A stretch of DNA of 64,000 nucleotides from Tridacna crocea (taxonomy: Eukaryota > Mollusca > Bivalvia > Cardiida > Cardiidae): contig OX031061.1 of NCBI GenBank assembly GCA_943736015.1, positions 12,223,290-12,287,289 of the forward strand, read 5' to 3'. Of the stretch, positions 42,990 to 54,900 are shown in pieces. Position 1 is the first letter of the stretch. Every line of letters starts with the position of its first letter. The translations under genes and the position numbers were made by a program. The notes below the pieces were generated by a model. That model was not told the DNA's origin, did no database searches, and was given only the letters and a program-made list of their open reading frames with translations.

Positions 42990-45900
42990 TGGGGGGTGGG
43001 GGAAAGAGAGGCAGGGAGAGAAATGGGGACATGTGAACAAAATCCTTTGTCATTTTTATAACCATGATTCAGAGCTCAGTCTGTATTTCTTTCTGTGTAC
43101 TACTCCTATTCGAGTAATAGCGATTTTCATTTTCTATTTCCTTGTTATTTTACACACAGATCTCGAAGAATCAATGGCAGTTACTAGGGATTACAACGAG
43201 CTTTTAAAGATGTGGATCGGATGGCGGGAAGTTAGCGGGAACAAACTGAGGGATCTTTATAAGGACTTTGCCAACTTCACAAACATTGCGGTACAAGCTG
43301 TCGGTAATTAGGATTTACTGCAGGACTACACGTGGGCAGGGGAGCGAAATTCTGGGTTTGGGGATGGGGTGGGGGAGGGTTATATACTATCATACTATCA
43401 AAGTCTTCTAGGGTTTCGTTAGCTTCTTTTAGCTTTATCTTCATAGTCTTCTTCTCTTTTTCTTCGTGGTCTTCTTCTTTGTGTTCTCAATCTTATTATT
43501 ATCATTGTCGCTTGAAGAAGCTTATTTTTCTTTCTTTTTTTTTTTTATCTTTTTTTTAAAAACATTTTGGGGAACCTTTTCTTTTTAAGGTAAATATGAA
43601 GACCGGGGTGCTTACTTAAGGTCCTGGTATGAATCTCCGACGTTTGAGGAAGATGTCCGTCAGTTGTTTGTAGAGTTACGTCCCTTATACGACCAACTTC
43701 ACGCCTATGTTCGCGGAAAACTAAAAACGTACTACAAAGAGTACAAGTTCCCGGCAAGCGGACACGTTCCTGCCCATATATTTGGTAAGTCATGGATTTC
43801 TCTGTCCCGATTAGATTTAATATTGGTAGAGTTACGTCCCTTGTACAACCAGGCAACATTTAACACACCATTGTCTATGCATTTCATATTCTTCGAAGAT
43901 TTGACCCGTCTAATATGACGCATCACTCCCCCAATATTGGAGTATTGCAGTAATACGCGCTATACAGTAGCAATGGAGAAAATGGACTTTATCAATGTGT
44001 TTGAGGAGAAATCAGTCCTGTTTTAGTTCCAGATTTCTCTAAATTGCTGACCAAGGCTGAATAAATCGCACCAGGTAGCGTTTTACAGAGTAAACGTTTA
44101 TTTAGTTTGAAATTTAAAGTAACGGTTGTCGCGTGGAAAAGTAGTCCTAATTAGATAGCTGTGTTAGGATGCCCTAATTAGATAGCTGTGTTTTTGTAGG
44201 ATGCCATCTAGCGGGAGATAATGTTAATACACAGACCCCAGTTTTAACGAACCTTAAAAGAGAAGGCTTTTGTAAACATTGTCGAAAAAAGAGATAGTAA
44301 ATGGAACATTTTCAAGTTCCCCTTATTTTCTTCTTTTTAATCCAGGTAATATGTGGGCACAAAGATGGACAAATATTTACGACATTTTGGCGCCATTTCC
44401 GAACAGAGAGCAACAATCACTTACAGACAAGATGCTACAACAGGTCTAACTTACGTTGTTATACCTCAGGTTCTTCTAGGTCATAAAATCGGTAGTCGGT
44501 CCATTTTTTCATTTTTTTTCGTCTGTATATTCTTAACTCTTTACCACACAACAAAATTTTAGATCGGTCCAATTTGAAATAGTTTTGCATACGACGATTT
44601 AAATGTGCCTTACATAGAATTTGTTTCTGAAAGATCAGAAAACGTTGTGGGAAAAAGGAGAAAATGCTGGTTGCCAGCATTTTCTCCTTTTCCCACAATG
44701 TTTTCAAAGGATTTTTCCTCAGGGTAGTGAAAATCCCGTGATTGTGTGATTAAAACATTTAAGCCCCCTCTATCATGGGTCTTGTTCACATTCCGTAACA
44801 AAGATCGGTCAGTGGTGAAGAGGCAGGATTCTTAGAGCTAGTGATCCTGTGTTCGATTCTCGCCCGAGCCGATGGATCTTGCGAGGAGTGTCCTTTGGTG
44901 AAGCACTTAAAAGCTCTAGCCTAGTACTGATGTAACCGGAGACTGTCATAAATAAGCGCGCTGCCACCATGATATAACGTAAATAATTTTGAAAACACCG
45001 TAACACTATACATTTAATGAATAACAGCAAGAAATAGCAGTGAAAACATTTTTCGATCTTACACTAGTACCACCAGTGAAAATACTGATTTTTAAGTTCT
45101 TGTTGCCTAGGTAAATTGCGCGTGCCTCACAACCAGATGGGAAATATGACGTCATATACCTTACATTTCTCGCGCTTGACGTAATATTGTAATGCGTTGC
45201 TATACGGGAGGGGTACGCCACGGGGAATGACGGAAAAGAATTGTACTGGATTTTGATAAAGCTCCACCCAGAAAGGGTTAAAAGCATGAAATAAATAGAA
45301 TATTTGTTTTTTTCGGTGAAAGATCGAAATTTATTTCATCCCATGAACACCATCGGTAATATTTTCACGAGTGGCTGCACCACGTGTGATGGTGTTCACG
45401 AGATGAAAAAAAATTCGATCTTTCACCGAAAAAAACACATATTCTCTATGTATTCCATGCATCGATGGTCGGAGACAATAGGGTTACCAGTAATCTTATA
45501 TTTCAGTCAACCTCTGGCTAGAGGTTGCTTAATGCATCTCCGTGGCGGAGGATACCAAATTAGTCATCACATCATCACCACGTGATCATGGATCTGTAAA
45601 TCTACTTTGGTTAACAATCAACAAAATCATGAGGCAGACTCGTCCTTTTTCATACAGAAAATTGACCAATAGCGAAAGGTTTCGGCCCAGGTCGGCCTGC
45701 ATGGGCTGACCTGGACGATACTTTTCGCAGATGCATTAACTCATTACCAAACGACAATATTATAGACTTGTCCAAATTGAAAGCATTTGCAGACGACAAA
45801 AAGAAATGATTGAAAATTTGAAATTTGTTTTGTGAAGGGTAGAAAACATTGTGGGAAAAGGAGAAAATGCTGGTTACCAGCATTTTCTCCTTTTCCCATA

Positions 45901-48900
45901 ATGTTTTCTAAAGGGTTCTTTCTCAGGGGCGTCAAAAGTAGGGATTGTGTGGTCATGGGTTAAGTCCCCTTTTCACAGAGCATGGCTTATATATCTGAGC
46001 CATGCTTTGGCAAAACGGGGCTTAATACATCTCCGTGATGTATGATACCATCAAGCCATCATAATCATGGATCCATGATAGCCACTTTTTCTACCAACCG
46101 ACTTAATCATGAGGTAGACCGATCCTATGGCATACAGAAAAATGAAAAATAGCAAAAAGCTGAGGCCCAGGTCAGCCTGCTCGGACTGTGCAGGTTTATC
46201 TGAATCGATATTTTTCGCAGATACATAAAGACTCCTTTTTCACCGATCATGCTTTTTTTATTATTTAAAATACTCACAGACCTTTTTGCTTGCAGGGTTA
46301 CAACGTCACCTATATGTACCAACTGGCACACGATTTTTACACATCGCTGGGATTCGAACCTTTACCAGCCTCGTTCTGGGAGAAATCCATGTTGGTCAAA
46401 CCGGAAGACGGTCGCCAAGTCGTGTGTCACGCCTCCGCCTGGGACATGAACACTGGCAATGACTTTAGGTATAGTTATAATAATGATACTACAGGCATCC
46501 CATGGACTATTCTTCCATTACCAAAACGTCTCGAGTTTCCAACGAAACTCACAGAAAAAGCATTTGAAAATATCGTGGGAAAAGGAGAAAATGCTGGTAA
46601 CCAGCATTTTCTCCTTTTCCCACAATGTTTTCTACTTTTTCAGAAACTAACTTATATTATTGTAACCATTTTTTATTGCACCTTTCAGTGCTGTCCTGGA
46701 TTTTCTTTTATTAGTTCTCTGCACAATTATTCTTTCCAAACCACTGGCTGCTTTTCCACATAACCATCATCGAAACAAAGGTCAGCGGTAAGAGAGGAAT
46801 GAATCCTGTCTCAATGATTATCATCAATCATCTAAAAGAAATTGGCTGTGCCGGAGATCGAACTAGCAACCACCTGTTTTTAAGTCCGATACGCTATCGA
46901 CTGAGCTACCAGGGATATTTAAATGAAATTAAATAAAAAGAACAAAAAGAATATAGGAAGGCATTGTTTCACATTTCTGCTTTGCATATATTGCATCCAA
47001 AACTATGTCACAAGGATAAATTTATGTCTTTTAACTGTGCTTTAAATAGCCTGCTAATCAAAGGGGTTTAACCGGAAGTGCAGTCGCATTATTAACCGCC
47101 ATTGACATGTATCGACGCCATAAAAAAGTAGATCTTAAAAAGCCTTCATGGAACTTAATATGTTTGTGTACTCTAGTTTGCAAGCAGTAAATATTTTACC
47201 CATCTTAAGATAGCACTAAACAACACTGAGTTTCATTTATCTTTTGGAAGAAATCCTTTGAAAACATCGTGAGAAAAAGAGGAAAAATACGGATGAAAAG
47301 ATTTCTTGTCTTTTTCATTTAATGTTTTCTACTTCCTCTAATTTCATCTTTTGAGTAACATCCATGCAGGCTAAAGTTGGTCGACACTTTATGCCATTTG
47401 AATTTTCTGCATGTTATATGTCACAGAGATGCCGTAAACACTTTTTCGTCAAGGTGCTGGTCAAACGTTTCCAGTTTGGACAAATCTAAAATCTGGCAAA
47501 AAGAGAGTATACCGATTTAGCTCACTTTTTGTCAGTTTTCCTACTTGGTAAGGAAAAGAGTTGCAGAAATTTGCTGTTTAATTTCATTCTCCCTTCTAAC
47601 CAGGATCAAACAATGCACCACTGTGACAGGTGACCAGTTGATGACAGTTCATCATGAAGTTGGGCACCTGTTTTATTACAGCGCGTACTCTAAACAACCC
47701 TTTCTGTTCAGAAATGGAGCAAACCCAGGTTGGTATACAATATACGAAATTTTTACCTTAACCCTTATCCTGCTATATAACTAAGATTAAATTTTCAATT
47801 CGATATTGATTACCATATAGTGCTGCCTCGAATTTATGTTTGGGGAATAGTATCTCCTTCAAAGATCAGACTGCATGTTCTTTGCGGTCTGATCTTAATC
47901 TACACTGTCCGCAAGAGGCCAATGAGTTGCGCTTAGCAGCCTAAGGGTAAGAACAAGACTTTTGAAAATATTACGAGAATTGGATAAAATGCTGGTTTTT
48001 CTACCCGCTCTGAAATAAAAAAAATTCAGGTTTTGTCTGGCTTGTTATTTTGTCATCTGCTAAAGCTTTCGATTTGGTCAACACTAAAATTTTGTTGTTT
48101 GGTAAAAGAGTTTACTAATATTTCTAGGTTTTCATGAGGCGGTAGCAGACATAGCTTTGTTGAGTTTCCAAGCCCCCAAGTACCTCAATCAAATTGGCCT
48201 GCTCGACAGCATACCAAACAGCATGGAAGATGACATCAACTTCCTGTTTAAAACGGCCCTAGACAGGGTCGCCTTCCTGCCATTTGGATACCTGATAGAT
48301 CAGTGGAGATGGAATGTATATCGAGGAGTTATCACCCCTGATAACTATAACAAGGAATGGTGGAAACTAAGGTTGGTTCTTTATCTACTGTTAACTACTA
48401 CCCGATTGAACTATTATCGAAATCATCTGCTAGTTCTCGAAAAGATAAGATCTAGAAAAAATACTAAGGCTTGTTAGATTTTTTCATTTACTTGGTTTGT
48501 CCATTAATTAGATGTATATGTCATAATCTGAACTGGCATCTAGGCAGATCCGGAATCTGCCCAGACCAGACTGGAATTCTGTCTAGACCAAATTAGGATT
48601 CCGGTTTTGCGAAGCAGCTCAACAATCTGCCTAAGCTAAATTGGAGTATTTTCTCGTTGAATATAGTGCAACTACCTATGAATAGAGTTTATTTCATCAG
48701 CTTGTGGTTAATATGGGGAAATATTTGCCGAAAAAGGGAAAGGTAGACGAAAATATCGAGTGAAGTAAGGCACGAGTTATTTTCGCGGACCTTTCCCTTT
48801 TGAAGCAAATATTTCCCCTTATTAACCACAAGCTGATGAAATAAATTTTATATTATATTTCCTCTGATTATTTTGTCAACGAATGCCACTTTTAATACTT

Positions 48901-51900
48901 TTAACAGTAGAACAAAAAAAGTAGTTCAAGATTTTCGGCAGGCGTAAAATATTCACTATTACGGGGAAATAATCCCCCCCCCCCCGCTTCATTTACGACA
49001 TTTCTTTGCCCATGACAATTCTAAAAATTGACACATGAAATCATTGACTTAAACCCAAAAATAAAAGAAGTTTTCACCAGAAATTCAGAGTACAAATAAA
49101 TTTTGAACGATTTGCACTTTAGTGAGAAAAAATGTGGAAAACGGAGTAATTGAAAATAACCTCTCATTTGTAAAAATATGTGGATTGTTAAAATTAGTTT
49201 TTTAGGAAAACAAACTATTTTGGTCCAGAAAAAACTGTAATTCTAATTTGGTCTGGGCAGATTCCGGACCTGCCTAGATTCTAATCTGGCCTACGACATA
49301 TACATCCAGTATATTCAACCATGTGACAATTTGTTTTGTATTGTAAATTTTTGACAATGAGCTTATGTACTTAATTAAAGAATAAAATGTTATTTCTTTT
49401 ATCCCCGTTAGTTGCCTATTATTCTTCAGAAGGAAAAGGGTGCCCTCATTGCAGTTGAAAGCACCTGGAGAGGAAAATCAACATCGATTAAATGAGTAAA
49501 TTTGTCCTTATCACAGTAGGAAAACATTGTGGGAAAAAAGACAAGATTCTGGTTACCAGCATTTTGTCTTTTTCCCATGATGTTTTCAAAAGGTTTAATC
49601 AGATTGAATTCTTTATACAGATGTCACTACCAAGGCGTCGCCCCACCAGTTGAACGCACTGAGGAGATGTTTGACCCAGGGGCAAAGTATCATATACCTG
49701 GGGACTACCCTTATATCAGGTAAATCTTATGTATGTTTTAGTGGTGTCTGTGGGTTGAAAATGCTTAATAGTTCAGGTATTTAACTCCGTTTTTGTCAGT
49801 ATTTCGATAACGGCAAGGTGGCAAACGAGACCTATCCTTGCATTGCTTGAGCTTGAAATTTGAATTAAACCGTTTAAAGGTATAAAATTATTATGAAGAG
49901 AACAGTATGTTACTTTATGGTCCGTCTGAGCGTAAGTGGCTGTCAGAAAAATATATTTTAAAACTCGGTTAAAAGTTGTCAAGTGGCTCTGTCTTTCCTT
50001 TGCTGTCATTTTAGTTGGTTTTGACGATATTTTTTTCTGCAAGCTACTAATTGTCTGGGCCCATAAGTGTTTTTTCATTTGCAGCATGACACTTGATGCA
50101 TGATATATGAGATTTTACTGATGACTAGCAAAATTGACAGGAAATGCAGATAGTTTTATTTGTACGAGTTATCTGCTCGTTATTTGGCATCACCAAAACT
50201 CGTATTATTCGGTGACCAGTTTCATTCAGTTGAACAGGTTAGAATCAATATCAAAAGGCGGTATGATTCAGCGATTAGGCTCCCCTTTGTGCTTTTTCAG
50301 TGTGTCATATCATTGCTATATGCCGCTCACCAAATCCGCTTTTCAGGATTTCCAGTCCTTTGATTTTTAACAAAAGCATGCCCATCCTCCAACCCTTTAC
50401 CAAACAATCCCTTGTTTTCACTAACCTGAAGGAAACCCCTTTTGACAATATCGAAGGAAAAGGAGAAAATGCTGGTAACCAGCATCTCACCTTTTCTCAC
50501 AATGTTTTCTGTCCTTCCCAGAATAAGCTGCAAATTTTGAGTCACAATAACTTTGTTGTCTGCAAACACTTTCAATTTGGACAAGTCTATTTTTTTGTCG
50601 TTTTGTTGAAGAGTTAACGTGGAATCTCATTACAGAGAACTAACTTGTTCTGTCATGTTTTCCAGGTATTTTGTGAGCTATGTCACGCAGTTCCAGTGGC
50701 ACAAAGCTCTGTGTGAAGTGAGCGGCCATCGGGGACCCCTGCACAGATGTAGCATCTTCAAGAACAGGGCGGCAGGTGATAGGCTCGGGTATAAGTTTTG
50801 TTTATATTTGCAATAACACAGATTGTTTGAGATCAGTTTTCGTTGACCAATCATATTTTGTTTGCAGTTGCCGTTGATATAACTCTTTACAAAACGACAA
50901 TATTTTAGGTTTGTCCAAAATCGAAAGCATTTGCAGACGACAAAATAAAAGTGGCCGAAAATGTGAAATTTGTTTTGGAAAGGATAGAAAACATTATGGG
51001 AAAAGGAGAAAATGCTGGTTACCAGCATTTTCTCCTTTTTCCACAATGTTTTCAAAAGGCTTCTTTTTCAGGGTCGTCAAAAGTAGGGATTGTATGATAA
51101 TTGCTTAATTACTTAATAAGACAACCGAGTTTCGAAATGGTCTAAATTTTACTATAAAATATATCAAAATGGTCTTAAAATGTCTATATTTGTTTTTGAA
51201 GGACAAAAAGCATTGTAGAGGGAGGAATATGATTGTACTTTTTGTACTGCCGTTAAATAATAATTAGTGTTACCGAAACAAAACTAAAGGTACACCAGTG
51301 AGTCTTTGAACGGGCTCTTCAGTTACAAATATTTCTGATTTTGTAAATTAACGGAATTTTTACCTGTCGAGTGAATTATGCGTATGTGTCCTATCTGTTT
51401 TCTATTGCAGCTCCATGTTACGTATGGGTTCGTCCCGACCCTGGAGCGAAGCTATGAGGGTTTTAACACGTGGTACATCAGGGGAAACTGACAAGCTTAG
51501 TACACGTGCACTTCTAGATTACTTCAAACCTCTGCAGGTATGTGAACCATGGACCCTCAAAAGAGAGCTTAATCTTTTACCAAACAATCCCTGGTTTTAT
51601 AGCCCTGAGATAGAAGCCTTTTGAAAACATTGTGGGAAAAGGAGAAAATGCTGGTAACCAGCATTTTCTCCTTTTCCCACAATGTTTTTTACCATGCTGG
51701 AAACAAATTTCAATTTTTTGGTCATGTTTATTTTGTCGTCTGCAAGCGCGGTCAATTTGGACTGGTCCAAAATTTTATAGTTTGGGAAAGGGTTAATGCA
51801 TGCAAGAAATGCATCATACCAAGATAGTCATAATTGTGAATCCATAAAAATCATTTCGTCTAACACACGACTGGTAATGAGGTAGAATGTTTCTTAAACA

Positions 51901-54900
51901 TGCACAGAGTTGACCAATTTGACATAGGGACAATAAACGAAACTTTGATTATTTGAAAGAAAAAGAGAAATATTATTTAAATACTGGCATGAAAGTTAAC
52001 CTTCAGAGCAAATGAATAACTTTTTGCTTGAAGGGAGAGTACTCATGAAAAGTTGCTATTAATTATGTATTGGTGGTCTAGGATATGTCAGTAGTAACGT
52101 CCCTTGACAGTGGGTTGCATCAAGGCTAGAGAGAGAAACCATGTAAATATATCGAATAGAATTAAGTTTGTACCTGAAAACAATGATTTTGAAATATATT
52201 TGGTCGTTAACATTAAATGCCTAACATTACAATAAATTATTTCGATCTATAAATATCCATGCCCTATCAAATGGAGTAGTTTCAATCATGGAGTGGACAA
52301 GCAACGGGACGAACTGGGTTTGGAACGAAAAAGCCCAGGACCAAGCTATCGGTAGACAAACTTTGTATCATTGTGCGAACAGAAGGCTACAAGAGAAAAA
52401 GAAGACGCAAGAGCGTCAAAGGTCGCCCGAAAATGAATTGTTTTTTCCATTATTAAACAAATATGCAGAGATATGAGTACGAGTACACACGTTTGAAATC
52501 ATACATACAGTAGTCACTTTATAGTAACAAATATATACATTGTAATATATTTCCATTGCGTACTTTCTTTTCCATTGCACCAGTCCCGCACAAAGGAAAT
52601 TTAAAGGGTGTTAACATTTGTACTTAAAAGCATAAAGAAATTCCAATAAATTTCTTCAATTAATTACCCATAAGAAAAAATTTGATAGTATTGGCGTATC
52701 ATGCGATTAAGCTTGGGGAGGGGAACTATATAAGCAATATGCTTTCGTCCCGATCCTTTCTCATTTATTTCTTGTATTATCTATGTATAACCAATACAAA
52801 ATACAGTTTAACAAGATATGCAAGACATGAGAACTGAGACAAAAATGCATGTATATCAGTATAATTTGGAAAAAATAAGTGTGTGTCGGCATTACATGAA
52901 ATACTTCATGTTTTCCGAAGGAATAATGGAAAAGATAATTACAAATTACGTTGTTTACGTTGAAAAACCAAAAACCGTTGACATACAAGAATTCAAACAT
53001 CACCAAAACTATCTGCTGCTGAGCGCGCCTAAATATGGTATTGCAAATGTTGTGCATCAGGACCAGACAGCACGCAGTGTGCATTCTGATCACTAATCCA
53101 CAAAGTCTGAAAATTAACGGTTCGAACTACTCAATCTTCAGCTTTTCTTTCCTGAAAAATTTTCAGTTACATTCATAAATACGAGGAAAGTCTGATAACA
53201 TTTCGAATATCTGAAATTAAAAAAAAAAAAGATTTCATGTACATTTGTACAAATAATCAACTGCGAATGATAAAAAATATACATGTATACTGATAATTGC
53301 AACCAAATTCTGTAGGTGAAGTTTCTGAGGACAGTGTAGATTAAGATCAGTCTTACAAGAAATGCTCTCTGATCCTAGATCTACACTGTCCAATACACTG
53401 ATCAACATGCTGAACTACGTACATGTATAATGAATTCATATATAACCTGACAAAATAAGTAATAATTACGGATATTGCTAAACATGTAAGCTGGCATGTA
53501 AACTGATTAATGTAACCAAAGCCAGTCAGTGAAATATCTGAGGACGGTGTAGATCAAGATCAGACTTACCAAAATTACAATCTGATCCTAGATTCACGCA
53601 ATCTAATGTATATAAGATGATACATGTGATCAAAGCCGACCAGTGAAATATCTGAAGAGGGTGTAGATCAAGATCAGACTTACCAAAATTGAAGTCTTAT
53701 CCTAGATTCACGCAGTCTAATGCATGTAAGCTGATATTTAAATCAAGTTATTATCCATTTTAAAATTCAATCTGAACTTTAAGACCTGTGTTGGGTGCAT
53801 TATATTGTACTTGTTTGAACTTGGTAATTTTTCAATTTCCCCTTCTGAGATTACCTGCTTAAACATGGAAGGAAATATTGCTACAAATATATATTTTTAA
53901 CAGTAAAAACTTTATTTTTCAATATTCCTGTAGATATACCCTAGGAAAGATATATGAGTACAAATACACACGTTTGAAATCATACATATTTACTTTATAT
54001 AGTAACAAATGTATAATGTCTATTGCGTACTTTCTTTTCCATTGCGCCAGTCCCGCACAAAGGAAATTTAACCCTTTCCCAAACAATCCCTGGTTTTTAC
54101 GGATCTAAAATAGTAGTCTTTTGAAAACATTGTAGGAAAAGAAGAAAATGCTTGTAACCAGCATTTTCTGCTTTTCCCACAATGTTTTCTACCCTATTAT
54201 AGACAGAAATCATCTTTTCTGTAAGAGTTGAAATTTCGTCCGCTAATGCTTTCAATTTGGTCTAGTCCAAAAGTTTGTCGTTTGGAAAGGGTTAAAAGGT
54301 TTTAACATTTGTACTTATAATCATAAAGAAATTCTGATCATTTTCTTCAATTAACTACCCATAAGAAAATACATTAAAGACCTGTAACACTTTAGGTACA
54401 ATATACTGTTGGTAAATTTTTCATTTCGCCATCTAGGAATACGTGCATAAAGGAAAAATATCACTACAAGTACATTTTTTTCAGCGGTACAAAAACATAA
54501 TTTTTGGTTTTTACTTGTAAATTACCTTTAATGGGTAAAAAAATAACATGTTTCAAATCATTATTGTTATTCTATTTAATAAACAGGCATGATATATTTC
54601 CATGCGTATTTTCTTTTCCATTCCGTCCATTGCTCTAAAATATTTCCATTCCGCTCTTTAGGCCTACCGGTAAAGAGTCATTATCTCCCGCTAGATGGCA
54701 TTCTATAAAACTCGAATCGTCGAAGAATATGACATGCGCAGACAACGGTAAAGAGTAGGAGCAGTTCTGCATTTTCATTGGTTCCTAAGATCATGTGACT
54801 GGACGAGTTCATTTGCGTTAAAAATAGATGCATTCTGCACAAGAACATTAATTGTTTCACAAAATGTTTCGCAGCAGACCGTTAATAATTCTTTCACGAT

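Noticed and set aside
52818-53096. 92-codon plus and 110-codon minus overlapping frames at 52761-53096
   Set aside because: No domain is seen, the two strands overlap, and the right end runs into a family C-like motif. Not supported as an exon.
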